Below are positions 42,057 to 51,329 of a stretch of 64,000 nt of DNA, in pieces. Position numbers and translations under genes: made by a program. Where the stretch lies: positions 124,001 through 188,000 of the forward strand of contig JANQQE010000021.1 of NCBI GenBank assembly GCA_028285105.1, given 5' to 3'. The notes beneath the pieces were generated by a model. The model ran no database searches. It was not told where the DNA came from and saw only the letters and a list, made by a program, of their open reading frames with translations. Origin of the DNA: Alphaproteobacteria bacterium (GTDB lineage: Bacteria; Planctomycetota; Phycisphaerae; UBA1845). Numbering within the stretch: position 1 is the stretch's first letter; every line of letters starts with the position of its first letter.

Positions 42057-45000
42057 TTACGGGCCGGATATCAACGGCGCGAATACATCCCAATCCGCAA
42101 GGTCAATGACCGGCGAACCGCTGCTCAGGTTCACGCACTCGCATGCCGGTTCGATAAATACGTTTTCGTCGAAACATTCGACAAAAAACTGGACATCCAA
42201 CAGATCAACATCGCCGTCGTCATCGAAATCACCGGGCGTCGGGCAAGGGTTGCAGCCGTCAATGGTCACCGTCGCGGCGTTGCTGCTGTTGACGCATAGC
42301 GGGGAAGTGTTGAATGCAAAGGCAACATACTCGCCCGCATTGGTTGCAGTTGCGTTGGTGATGGTCAGCGTACCTGTCGACGCACCGGAAATCTGGCCGC
42401 CGTTGGACACCGCACCGCCATCCTTCGTCCACGCCCAAAAGAAACCGCTGCCAGTAGCAGCGGCCTGCAAGACGACGGTTTCACCCGATTCCACGCATTG
42501 GTCAGCGGGCTGCATGGTGAAAATGCCGCCGCCGATGCGCACTTCGCCGACCGTCGAAAGCTCCGACCCGCATGCATTGGAAACAAAACAAGTGTAATCG
42601 CCGGTATCGTCGGTGGAGACGTTAGTCAGATTCAGCGCCGGCACGTCCGGCGCTCCAAAGGGTAGTCCGTCCTTGCGCCACTCGTAATGCAGCGGCTCAG
42701 AACCGGTCGCAGTGACAATTAATGTCACTTCCTCCCCAGCGCAGCGTTCGGTGAGGAATTCTGGCTGATCGGTAATGCTGGCAGGCGATCCCGGAACTTC
42801 GAGCCTCACAACGTCACTCGTTGCGACAACGCAGCCGTCCGTCACGACGCAGTGATAGTTGCCTTCGTCAGCCGCTTCCGCATTCGCGATCATGAGGTTT
42901 GCGGTGGTTGCACCCGAAATATCGCCGCCATCGACCAACGGTGACGCATCTTTGAACCATTGAATCGTCGCCGACGGCTCGCTCACGGTCACGCTTAAAT
43001 TCGCAGCACTGCCGTCGCAGACTTCGGAATCCTGCGGCTGACTGGTCAGCAGTGCGATCTCGTCGCAAACATCCGGGATCGAATTGCCATCGCAGTCGGG
43101 GCTGCACTCATCGGGAATGCCGTCAAGGTTGCAGTCGCCCGCCGAACCAGCCGCAATCTCGCAGGCGTCAAGCGTGTCGTTTGCGTTGCAATCGCGATCG
43201 ACTGGAGATGGTGCAATGAGTTCAATATTATCCACCTGCCAACCAAGCCCGCCATTGACCGAACCATCGCGCGAATCGAAGTGCCAGCCAATTTCAATCG
43301 ATTGACCGATGAATGCATTCAGATTCACCGTACGAACTTCCCAGTCATTTTGAACACCGTCATTGCTGACGTCATCGATTTCGCTGCCATTGACGGTGAC
43401 ATATGCCCAATCGAAACCGGATGCATTTGAGTTGCCGCCCTCGCCATTGTACGCCGAGCAATACGTCAGCGTGGCTGAAGTGGCGGTGGCTGGGATGGTG
43501 ATGGCAGGTGCCGACATCGTTCCCGATTCGGTTATTCCCGAAGCAAAGTCGCACACACCGTCCTGACCAAAGTACGCCCAAGTGATCGGATCGCAATTGT
43601 TGAGCCTCGGACAATCAGTCGATCTGTGCCACAACCCCGATGCATTCCAACCAACCGGCGGGAACTGATTTTCGAAATTACTCGCAAGCACAACAATGTC
43701 ATCGAAACCGTCCAGCTCGCACGAGTCGGGCACGTTGTTACCGTCGCAGTCTTCGCTGGTTTCGTTGGCGATGTCGCAGATATCCTGTGTACCGTTGTTG
43801 TTGCAATCTTCATCAGGTTCGCAAATGTCGGGTACGTTATTCGCATTGCAATCGCCAGCCCCCGTTTGAATGTCGCAAAGGTCGGGAATGTCGTTGCCAT
43901 CGCAGTCGCTGCTGGTTCCACCCGCAATGTCGCAAATGTCCTGTACCCCGTTGAAATTGCAATCGTTCGCCGGTTCGCATTCGTCGGGGACGATGTTACC
44001 GTTGCAGTCGAAGCTTTGTTCATCGGCGATATCGCAAAGATCGGCAACGCCATTGTTGTTGCAATCGGCTAGCGATTCGCAGTCGTCAGGAACCATGTTT
44101 CCGTTGCAGTCAGTGCTACTACCAGCCGCTATTTCCACTTCATCGGGAATTGAGTTCTCGTTGCAATCCTGAACGATCTCGATATCCATCACGATCGGCA
44201 GGTGGTCGGCAGAGTTGGACGTGGTTGTATCGTTTGAAAACAAACCAGTACCAGCCAGCGCAGCACCATTCATGTTAAGTGCATTGAGGACGAAACTGTT
44301 GACCACCACCGTCGAGCTATCCGTATAGATGAATCGATCGAGTCGCGAACTGGGGTTACCTGACGAACTCGGCCAGGTATCGGTGTCGCCTGTGAACGGG
44401 TCTGCCGGCATCAGGTCGCCCATGTCGGTGTTGTCCCAGTCGCCCTTCACGTCCGAACCGTAGGTCACTTCGTTTTGAATATCGCCATTGATCAGCGTCA
44501 GTTCAGGTTGCGGGCTCGGTCCTACGAGGTTGAAATCCCCCATCACAATCATCGGCGTGCTGTTCGGCAAAGCGATGTTGTCGCCGGATGGTCGCACCAC
44601 CCCGCGCGCGTCGGCCAACCAGTTGGTGATCGCGTCAGCACTCTGTTGCCGCAGTGCATCTTCAGAGGCGCCGCTGAAGGCCTTGAGATGAACCCCCATG
44701 ATGTAGACATCGTCGGCATAAATCGAATCGGGCAGATCGATACGCCCGATGGTGACACCGCGCGTCGCCGATGCCGGTATCGTATCCGTTCGCGTATCAA
44801 GCAACGGGAATCGCGAAGCCAACACATTGCGAATACCACCGGTCAATCCGAACTGCACGTGCCAACCTCCAGTTGCCGGAGGCAAAACCGCGTTGAGTCG
44901 GGCGACCATGGTGGACTGGGCGACGCTCGTTTCGATTTCCTGAAATACAATCACATCGGGATCGACAGCGACAAGAATACGATTAAATGCGTCGTCGCTA

Positions 45001-45155
45001 CCGGGGTCAGAAATGAAATTCCGTTGCACGTTGTAGGAAAGCAATCGAATGTGTAGCGGGTTGTCACGCGAATAATCGCCTGCAACCGGATCGAAGGCAG
45101 CCGCCTGCAACGCGCAGACTGAGAGTACAAATAGAAGAATAAATGTATTTCGCAT
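42057..45155 (-). CDS. Secreted endonuclease/exonuclease/phosphatase-family protein with Ca-binding repeats, Ig-like domains and dockerin-like end
   Basis: A 1032-residue protein from the ATG at 45155, with a signal peptide (MRNTFILLFVLSVCALQAA). Residues 25-290 are an EEP nuclease/phosphatase domain with LLSYNVQRN, VIVFQEIE, MGDFNLVG and SADHLPIV. Then ten or so repeats of the form DCNxNxxPDxCxI, which bind calcium, run to about 430. A beta-sandwich, a second short repeat block, then three Ig-like domains (for example DGCVVATSDVVRLEVPG, CFVSNACGSELSTVGEVRIG) follow. The end (PTPGDFDDDGDVDLLDVQFF) is dockerin-like. Extracellular; it may degrade nucleic acids or phosphoesters, but the substrate is unknown. 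Confidence 0.85.
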   Translation of the reverse strand: MRNTFILLFVLSVCALQAAAFDPVAGDYSRDNPLHIRLLSYNVQRNFISDPGSDDAFNRILVAVDPDVIVFQEIETSVAQSTMVARLNAVLPPATGGWHVQFGLTGGIRNVLASRFPLLDTRTDTIPASATRGVTIGRIDLPDSIYADDVYIMGVHLKAFSGASEDALRQQSADAITNWLADARGVVRPSGDNIALPNSTPMIVMGDFNLVGPSPQPELTLINGDIQNEVTYGSDVKGDWDNTDMGDLMPADPFTGDTDTWPSSSGNPSSRLDRFIYTDSSTVVVNSFVLNALNMNGAALAGTGLFSNDTTTSNSADHLPIVMDIEIVQDCNENSIPDEVEIAAGSSTDCNGNMVPDDCESLADCNNNGVADLCDIADEQSFDCNGNIVPDECEPANDCNFNGVQDICDIAGGTSSDCDGNDIPDLCDIQTGAGDCNANNVPDICEPDEDCNNNGTQDICDIANETSEDCDGNNVPDSCELDGFDDIVVLASNFENQFPPVGWNASGLWHRSTDCPRLNNCDPITWAYFGQDGVCDFASGITESGTMSAPAITIPATATSATLTYCSAYNGEGGNSNASGFDWAYVTVNGSEIDDVSNDGVQNDWEVRTVNLNAFIGQSIEIGWHFDSRDGSVNGGLGWQVDNIELIAPSPVDRDCNANDTLDACEIAAGSAGDCNLDGIPDECSPDCDGNSIPDVCDEIALLTSQPQDSEVCDGSAANLSVTVSEPSATIQWFKDASPLVDGGDISGATTANLMIANAEAADEGNYHCVVTDGCVVATSDVVRLEVPGSPASITDQPEFLTERCAGEEVTLIVTATGSEPLHYEWRKDGLPFGAPDVPALNLTNVSTDDTGDYTCFVSNACGSELSTVGEVRIGGGIFTMQPADQCVESGETVVLQAAATGSGFFWAWTKDGGAVSNGGQISGASTGTLTITNATATNAGEYVAFAFNTSPLCVNSSNAATVTIDGCNPCPTPGDFDDDGDVDLLDVQFFVECFDENVFIEPACECVNLSSGSPVIDLADWDVFAPLISGP

Positions 45156-45295
45156 GAATGCGTCCGGTGCAATTGCCTGAAGATACGCCCAGCCACTAGT
45201 CATTGTTGGCAAGGCGCGGGGCGGTTATCAAGGATGTTTCCAGCACAATCACCGCAAGACGCGCAAGCGCGACCGATTCAACTTCCAACACGCCA

Positions 45296-46651
45296 TCAGG
45301 AGGCATGTCGATTCTGCGCGATCCGCTGTTTGATCTCGTCCTTGAGGTCGTCGATTTTGCCACCGGCTGCGGCGTCTTTGATGATGCGGAGGATGACCTT
45401 CTTTGCCCCGTCTTTTCCCCATCCCTCGCCATGCACAATATAATGCTGCGCGGCTTTTCCCACAATGTACGAACCGACAGCTGCTGCACACGCCTGCATG
45501 GGTCCGGTAACGAGCGTACTGACACCGAATGTCAGCGTTTTCAAGACGCCCGAACCCGCATGCGTGATCCACTCAGCCCCCGCGACCCAGCCGGCACTTT
45601 TTCCGATTTCCAGAATCAGCGAGCGCACCTGCTTGGCAGACAATCTGCAATCGTAAATGTCGGCGATGCTATGAATCATCTTCGCATCGACCAGCGCCCC
45701 GCCCGCAATGTCGGCTACGGGCACTGGGTTGAATGCGACGGCCAGCGCTTTTCCGATGGCGAAATTGCGCACGATCTTCTCGGCTTGCTGGCTGCGGATG
45801 GATTCTTTGACGGCGACCAGGCGATCGGCTTTGTCCGAAGTAAAAACCGCCGAGTTGAGTGCGATGAGCGCTTTCCCTTCGGCACCGAGGATTTCCAACA
45901 TGCGGATTTGAAGCGCTTCGATGTCGGGTGGCGGTTGATATTCTTCTTCAATCGTCGTTCCGTCAGCGCGCTCGATGATGCGAACGCGCGGCATCGGGTT
46001 GGCCGCCACGGCCACGACATCCTCGGGTTTGATGAACTTTGGGACCCGGTCGTCGCGAATCTTGGCAAGCAAACGGTTCAGTTCATCCGGTTTTCGCGTG
46101 TCGGTCTTGTTGAACACAACAATGATCGGTTTGCGCGCTTCAGCCAGTTGCCGCAGGGCCTCATACTGCACGTCCATGAAATCGTCAGCCACCACGAACA
46201 GAATCAAATCAGCCGCAGCCGCAGCGTCCTGGGCCATTCGAGCGCGCTCCTGGCCATCGACTTCGTTCAGACCGGGCGTATCGACCAGCACAACTTTCGA
46301 GTCAGCCAGCCCCGGCACTCTGTAAGAGCAGGTCGCCCAGTCATAGCGTTTGTTGGCAGTCGTCCATCCGCCAATGGGTCCGGTTTCCGCATCGGATTCG
46401 GATCGCAATGCGTTGATGAGGGAACTCTTACCGACGTTGATGGATCCGAAACAGAGAATGTGAACTTCGCCTTGGCGCAATTTCTCCTGCATGGCTTCGA
46501 GCTGCGCGAGGTCTTCGGACATGAGCGCACGTTCTTCAGAGGATGCGCCGCGTACATCGTCAAGGATGCGTTCAAGCGAGCGCACCGAATCCTCGAAGAA
46601 CGCGTGCTGAGATCCGGGCTTGTTCTCTGGTTGAGGTTGGTCGGTAGACAT
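45296..46651 (-). CDS. Era-type GTPase with DUF697-like C-terminus
   Basis: A 451-residue GTPase: G1 GSINVGKSSL (about 70), G3 DTPG with NEVDG, G4 FNKTD. After the G domain a segment of about 50 residues, then a helical and partly hydrophobic C-terminus (VADIAGGALVDAKMIHSIADIYD, SLILEIGKSAGWVAGAEWI) like DUF697, which is thought to associate with membranes. Starts at ATG 46651, directly after the TAA of the gene upstream (TAAATG). The paired gene at 46652 encodes a second GTPase of similar G domain, so they probably act together. Confidence 0.85.
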   Translation of the reverse strand: MSTDQPQPENKPGSQHAFFEDSVRSLERILDDVRGASSEERALMSEDLAQLEAMQEKLRQGEVHILCFGSINVGKSSLINALRSESDAETGPIGGWTTANKRYDWATCSYRVPGLADSKVVLVDTPGLNEVDGQERARMAQDAAAAADLILFVVADDFMDVQYEALRQLAEARKPIIVVFNKTDTRKPDELNRLLAKIRDDRVPKFIKPEDVVAVAANPMPRVRIIERADGTTIEEEYQPPPDIEALQIRMLEILGAEGKALIALNSAVFTSDKADRLVAVKESIRSQQAEKIVRNFAIGKALAVAFNPVPVADIAGGALVDAKMIHSIADIYDCRLSAKQVRSLILEIGKSAGWVAGAEWITHAGSGVLKTLTFGVSTLVTGPMQACAAAVGSYIVGKAAQHYIVHGEGWGKDGAKKVILRIIKDAAAGGKIDDLKDEIKQRIAQNRHAS

Positions 46652-47698
46652 TTATTTCTCGGTATCGGCTGTCAAGCTTTCGAGTTCTCTCGCCCTTTGG
46701 AGCATCGTACGCACCAACAACTTCTGGCCCTCGCCTTCCAGGATCGCCAACAGGCGATCGGTCAATGCCGAGACGTCTTTGGGCTTGGTTTCCGTTCGCG
46801 TCGATATCGATCCATCCGGTTTTTGAACTTCAACCGTTCGCTCGACATCGATCGCCTGCGTCGTCACGACGTCAGCAGGTTCGACGATGCCGTCGAGTCG
46901 TTCGATGATGCGTTTATGTAAAGCATCCGCATCCGCCGTTGTGTAACAATCGCGTTTGTTGAAGCAGACCATCACCCGCTTGGGAATTGCCGCAACGTCC
47001 TTGATCTCGTCAAGTTCAAAACTCCGTAAGTCGTCTGCAATCACAAATACAACGACATCGGCTTTTCCGACCTGGGTTCGGGCGATCAACGCCCGCCGAT
47101 CGCCAAATACTTCCTGCAAACCCGGTGTGTCGCGGAGAACGATCTTTCCCTTGCCGGGAAAACTGATTTCCGACGATTGTGTCGTCGCGCCGCCGACGAC
47201 ATCGGTTGCAAATCGATTCTGCCCGCAGAGGGCATTGAGCAGTGACGACTTTCCGCCATTGATCGCACCGAACACAATTACTTCAAGCGTACATTCGTTC
47301 GATTTGCGATCGAGGTTGCGAAGTTCGTCGCGTAGTTCGCGCTGCTGAGGCGAAATCGGACCGCTGACCGACGGCGACTGCTGAGCCTTTTCTGCCCGGC
47401 GGATGTGCCTTTTCGTCTCACGGGCGATTTCACCGTCCGTCATGTTTTCAATCTTGCGATGACGTTTGACCTTCGGTGAGGCAAGTTCCCGCCGGATCAG
47501 CCATCCCGCATAACCCACCCCCGCTAGCACCAACAAAGCACCGATCCCGACAATCCCAAGAAACGGAAGCGCCATCGCATCGCCCGATTCGCGCATGCCG
47601 CGATACTGCTCAGCAATCTTCGGTGCCGTCGTAAGCGTTCCCCAACCGAATCCGATGACGAGAACGATCAACAAAATTCTTGCGATGGTACGTCTCAT
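46652..47698 (-). CDS. Membrane-anchored GTPase
   Basis: A 348-residue protein; ATG at 47698 chosen over the TTG at 47716. Two membrane helices at about 6-26 and 42-66, then a basic linker, then a GTPase domain: G1 GAINGGKSSL, switch-like TTQSSEISF, G3 DTPG, G4 CFNKRD. A C-terminal helix of about 50 residues ends LTADTEK. The G domain is similar in pattern to that of the neighbouring gene, a tandem of related GTPases, one membrane-bound by N-terminal helices, the other by a C-terminal region. Confidence 0.85.
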   Translation of the reverse strand: MRRTIARILLIVLVIGFGWGTLTTAPKIAEQYRGMRESGDAMALPFLGIVGIGALLVLAGVGYAGWLIRRELASPKVKRHRKIENMTDGEIARETKRHIRRAEKAQQSPSVSGPISPQQRELRDELRNLDRKSNECTLEVIVFGAINGGKSSLLNALCGQNRFATDVVGGATTQSSEISFPGKGKIVLRDTPGLQEVFGDRRALIARTQVGKADVVVFVIADDLRSFELDEIKDVAAIPKRVMVCFNKRDCYTTADADALHKRIIERLDGIVEPADVVTTQAIDVERTVEVQKPDGSISTRTETKPKDVSALTDRLLAILEGEGQKLLVRTMLQRARELESLTADTEK

Positions 47699-47944
47699 CA
47701 GGCGGTACTCGAACAAACGGCGAATGAATGGAGGTCCGGGGGCATAGCGATAGCAGTGTAGCGCCGAGGGTTTCTCCCATCAAGCGACCATCGCATACCA
47801 CCCTGCACAACCCCGCACATTCGTACAGACACGCAACATTCGCACCGTCACGCAAACTCGCACAGACAGCTGGTTGCGTTTAGAATCACGGCGTCGCGCA
47901 TGGACGGACCCATGCGTCTGATCTGATTTGGGAGATGTCATCTT

Positions 47945-48622
47945 ATGTTTCGTTTTCATCGCTTCTTGCCAACGGTTTTAGTGTCGATGGTCGTCACCGG
48001 CTGCACCACTGCCCCACCCCAGGAAACGGCTTCGCTTCGGGCGATCAATGCCAGTCCCGATTCGCCGCCGCTTGACGGCTGCTTTGACGACGGGTCGGTC
48101 GCGTTCAATGCCATCGGCGGGCAGAATCCCGGCACCACGTATGGCCAGGTCGCATCCGGTGATTTGAGGATCGACTTTGTAAGCGATGGCGACGACTGCG
48201 TAGAACCCTTCCTCGTTGGCACAGACGTTTCGCTCGCCACAGACACCGCATCGACTATCCTTCTGTTAAACGTATTCGACGAAATCGAGGCAGTATTGCT
48301 CGAAGACGACAATTCCCCGCCAGCTGCCGGCATGACGCGCCTTCGCTTCGTTCACGCCCATCCGGAAGGGCCGGAAGTCGACATCAACCTTTCCGACGGG
48401 ACGCTGCTCGTCGATGGCATGACGTTTCGCGGGGTCAGCGAATACATCGCCGTCGATGCAGGCGAGATCGTGCTTCAAATCCGCTCGGGAGCGGGCGACG
48501 AAATCCTACGAACGTTCGCATCGTTTACAGCAGAAGCCGGCCAAGTGGTGACGTTTTTCTTCCTCAACACCGACGACGATACCATTTCACCCGGCGTGTT
48601 CTTTACGCGCGACGTAGAGTAG
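47945..48622 (+). CDS. DUF4397-domain lipoprotein
   Basis: A 225-residue lipoprotein with signal ending VTGC (Cys 20). The sequence pattern SLRAINASPDSPPLD, a middle TYGQVASGDLRIDFV, ILLLNVF and the second unit RLRFVHAHPEGPEVDINLSDG match the DUF4397 beta-sandwich (two copies). Functions of this family are unknown, but it is common in secreted proteins. GGGAG lies before the start region. It is followed 18 bases later by the Nudix gene. Confidence 0.82.
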   Translation: MFRFHRFLPTVLVSMVVTGCTTAPPQETASLRAINASPDSPPLDGCFDDGSVAFNAIGGQNPGTTYGQVASGDLRIDFVSDGDDCVEPFLVGTDVSLATDTASTILLLNVFDEIEAVLLEDDNSPPAAGMTRLRFVHAHPEGPEVDINLSDGTLLVDGMTFRGVSEYIAVDAGEIVLQIRSGAGDEILRTFASFTAEAGQVVTFFFLNTDDDTISPGVFFTRDVE

Positions 48623-48640
48623 AACCGGTTGGAGGTTTGA

Positions 48641-49495
48641 ATGAGCGCGTTTCCCGCCGAACGCCTGGAGAACATCGCGCGGCTTGCAAGTGTCGATGTT
48701 GCCGGACCGTTTGAGCGAGGCTGCGTAAGACTCCGTTGGTTCAACAAACTTCGCCGCAAGACCGATGCACTGGAATCGTTGATCGAAGAAACGTGGACGC
48801 GCGAAAAAGCGCTGGCAGACCGCAGCGGAGCCGTTCTCTTCAATGGCCACCTGGTTCGTTACATCGATCACGAATGTATCGACGGAGCCTTGTGCATCGA
48901 TGTCGGACCAACCGATTACAAATCGTTTCTGGGAACGAATTTACGCAACGCTCAATTAATCGATGTGGTCGGGCGCGACGCTTTTGCGAATGCCATCGGC
49001 GTCAGCGCTTTGATCATCTGCGATGGAGAACCGGGAACCATTCTGCTCGGACATCGCAGCACGAATGTTGTCGATCAACCCGGAACGATACATACCTTCG
49101 GTGGTGCTTTGGATGAAAGCGATGGCGACGGCGATATCGACGCATTCGCAGCCGTCACCCGCGAAATCAGCGAAGAACTTGCGCTTAAGGCCGATGACTT
49201 GTTCACGCTGAATTGCATGGGGTTGGTTCACGATAGGTCAATCGCGCAACCTGAACTCGTTTTTGAAGCGCGCGTGAAGATGAGCGCTGACGAAGTGGCA
49301 AGTCGCGTCGATGTCAGCTCCAATGTCGCTGAGCATCTTGGCGTTGCGCGAATTGACAATACACCAACACATGTCGCAGCGTATCTGAGTGATTCGGAAA
49401 AGACCACGCCTGTCGCGCTGACGGCGCTATACTTATACGGTTGGCAATCGTTTGGTCCGACTTGGTGCGACGGATTGCTGGAGCAACTCGCGTGA
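48641..49495 (+). CDS. Nudix hydrolase-like protein
   Basis: A 284-residue protein. The Nudix box is recognisable at about 155-180: [27 protein letters not shown] (G5xE-like spacing, REIxEE motif for metal binding). The N-terminal 100 residues form an unknown domain ([40 protein letters not shown]). The C-terminal 90 have [19 protein letters not shown]. The family hydrolyses nucleoside diphosphate-linked substrates; the actual substrate cannot be told. Its TGA overlaps the GTG of tadA (GTGA), implying coupling. Confidence 0.82.
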   Translation: MSAFPAERLENIARLASVDVAGPFERGCVRLRWFNKLRRKTDALESLIEETWTREKALADRSGAVLFNGHLVRYIDHECIDGALCIDVGPTDYKSFLGTNLRNAQLIDVVGRDAFANAIGVSALIICDGEPGTILLGHRSTNVVDQPGTIHTFGGALDESDGDGDIDAFAAVTREISEELALKADDLFTLNCMGLVHDRSIAQPELVFEARVKMSADEVASRVDVSSNVAEHLGVARIDNTPTHVAAYLSDSEKTTPVALTALYLYGWQSFGPTWCDGLLEQLA

Positions 49496-49959
49496 GTACG
49501 GACCACGAAAAATTCATGCAGGCAGCGCTTGAGGAAGCGCGCATCGCCGAAGAAAACGATGAGGTTCCAGTTGGCGCTGTCGTCGTGCGCGGCGAAAAAA
49601 TCATTGCCCGCGGGCACAACCAGAAAGAATCGCTCCGCGACCCAACCGCCCATGCCGAAATGATCGCGATCACTGCCGCCTGCGAATCCGTTGGCGATTG
49701 GCGCCTGACCGACTGCACCCTCTACGTCACCCTGGAACCCTGCCCGATGTGCGCCGGCGCGATCGTCCTCGCCCGGTTAAAGCGAATCGTTTATGGGACG
49801 GACGACCCGAAATTCGGAGCTTGCGGTTCGCTCTTCTCGATCGTCAACGACACCCGAACCAATCACCAAGTCGAAGTCTTATCGGACGTCGAAGGCAGCG
49901 AATGCAGCCGCATCCTCACGTCTTTCTTCAAGAAACAACGTGCAATGGGCAAGAAATAA
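49492..49959 (+). CDS. tadA: tRNA adenosine(34) deaminase
   Basis: A 155-residue enzyme that converts A34 to inosine in tRNA-Arg(ACG). Zinc-binding motif HAE at about 54-56 (with the proton-shuttling Glu) and PCxxC at about 83-87 ([11 protein letters not shown]) are present. GTG at 49492 overlaps the Nudix stop and has GGAG 8 bases upstream. The Asn in RGHNQ and the Pro-Thr-Ala-His region are normal for TadA. Confidence 0.94.
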   Translation: MSTDHEKFMQAALEEARIAEENDEVPVGAVVVRGEKIIARGHNQKESLRDPTAHAEMIAITAACESVGDWRLTDCTLYVTLEPCPMCAGAIVLARLKRIVYGTDDPKFGACGSLFSIVNDTRTNHQVEVLSDVEGSECSRILTSFFKKQRAMGKK

Positions 49960-50277
49960 GGAACCGAACCTCAATCATTGCCCACAACGCCGCTGCAAAA
50001 ACGGCCAGGCAGTCTTACTCCAGACTCTAATTTTTTCAATGACATTCAATCAACTCCGTCGCATACAAATCCGAATCTCTTATTAGCAGCGACGTATAAG
50101 GCGTCTACCCCATATTTGTATTGGATATTCAAGTGAGCGATATGAATTCAATGTGGATGTGTTTCACGGCAGACAACACCATTGCGCCCTGCAAACCAAT
50201 CATGTAGCAATACAGCGATTTGATTGAAGCAAGAGATGGGAAACTCGGCATTATGCCGGGGTTTTAGGGTCGGGTTT
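49960..50277. other. Intergenic region after tadA
   Basis: A 318-base region with the possible terminator above and AT-rich remainder. A CGGCATTATGCCG palindrome lies at about 50253-50265 and is followed by GGGGTTTT. Nothing else is clear. Confidence 0.35.
50011..50036 (+). terminator. Likely tadA terminator
   Basis: AGTCT at 50011-50015 pairs with AGACT at 50022-50026 around TACTCC, followed by CTAA and six T at 50031-50036. The stem is short, so confidence is moderate. Confidence 0.45.
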
Positions 50278-50781
50278 ATGAATACAGCGATCGTTCGGCC
50301 ATTCGTTCTGGCAACGAAGAGGGTCTTTGAAAAAATGCTAGATTGCCCATGTCGCGTGGGCAAGCCGGCTGTTAGACGCGGATTGTCTAATTCAGATGAT
50401 ACAATTCTAGCGATCGTCGAAGTATCGGGTAAACACGAAGGTTTCGTGGTGCTCGACATGCCTCCGACTCTCGCAAGTGTTGCAGCGTCGCTTCTGGTTG
50501 CGCCCCAAGACCTCGATCCATCCCAGCACGAAAAATGGGCCGGCGATCAAATCGCCCGGCTCGTCAAGACGCTTGTCAAAAGAACATCAGGCACCGGCAA
50601 CATGACGTTTGCTGCACATTCCAGCGCCGACAGTCCATTCAAAAAATCGGCATTGCAAAAGAAAGGCGCCTGGCTGGTGGTTCCGATCGTAGGACGATTC
50701 GGCAAGTTTAACTTCGCGATCTGCCTCAAACCCATTCAAAAAAATCAGCAGCCCGCTCCAGCCATTGCAGCCGCAAGTTAA
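50278..50781 (+). CDS. CheX-like domain protein
   Basis: A 167-residue protein from the ATG at 50278; the frame is open 18 codons further upstream. The opening (RPFVLATKRVFEKMLDC) and the central ILAIVEVSGKHEGFVVLDMPPTLAS, LLV and helix KWAGDQIARLVKTL have the shape of the CheX/CheC fold of chemotaxis phosphatases. The catalytic ExxN of active CheX is not evident in the helix, so it may be a non-catalytic relative. No chemotaxis genes are adjacent. Confidence 0.6.
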   Translation: MNTAIVRPFVLATKRVFEKMLDCPCRVGKPAVRRGLSNSDDTILAIVEVSGKHEGFVVLDMPPTLASVAASLLVAPQDLDPSQHEKWAGDQIARLVKTLVKRTSGTGNMTFAAHSSADSPFKKSALQKKGAWLVVPIVGRFGKFNFAICLKPIQKNQQPAPAIAAAS

Positions 50782-50805
50782 GACTCAATCCAATCCGCCC
50801 AGCTC

Positions 50806-51195
50806 TCAGTCTATCGGTTTGGCGAAACTGATTTCGTGACCGGAAGGATCGCGAATGTGAAAGTATCGCTCGCCCCAAACCGCGTCATCCGGTTCCGAAT
50901 CCGGTCGCCATCCGCCCGCAACACAGCGAGCGTGCATCGCATCCACATCTGAAACGTGAATGATCACCCGCCCCCAATTCTTTGCGTCGCAGACATCTGC
51001 CGACTCAATTAAGTTCAAATAACCTCCGCCAACCCGAAAGCTCGTGAGCGGTTCCGACTTGCCACCATAACGCATCTCAAACCCGAGCGATTCGTAAAAC
51101 GCAATAGACGCGGCTATGTCGCTGCAATTCAGCGTGATGGCACTGATCGAATCAATCTTCAACTGCCCGTACAAGTCAGGTTCGTTGCTGGTCAT
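50806..51195 (-). CDS. VOC (glyoxalase/dioxygenase-superfamily) protein
   Basis: A 129-residue single VOC unit from the ATG at 51195. ITLNCSDIAASIAFYESLGFEMRYGG, GGYLNLIESAD, WGRVIIHVSDVDAMHARCVAGGW and RYFHIRDPSGHEISFAKP are the typical beta-alpha-beta-beta-beta pattern and the HxRDPxGHE end. The general family binds metals for glyoxalase, antibiotic resistance or dioxygenase reactions; the reaction here is not defined. It converges with the CheX-like gene. Confidence 0.85.
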   Translation of the reverse strand: MTSNEPDLYGQLKIDSISAITLNCSDIAASIAFYESLGFEMRYGGKSEPLTSFRVGGGYLNLIESADVCDAKNWGRVIIHVSDVDAMHARCVAGGWRPDSEPDDAVWGERYFHIRDPSGHEISFAKPID

Positions 51196-51329
51196 GGCCA
51201 AATGGTTTTCGTTACGTGTTTCCCTAATTCATTGAACGCAGGGATTTTCCCGCATTGCTATCTATATCGGCGATTGGATGGCGTCTGCGGCAGATTATCC
51301 TTTCGGCTCTGATTCGCTAAAATCGAGGC

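Noticed and set aside
45203-46921. Long + strand open frame of 572 codons
   Set aside because: It is antisense to the GTPase gene at 45296-46651 and its neighbours, which carry clear G1, G3 and G4 motifs. The + strand product has no recognisable domains and a composition typical of a shadow frame.
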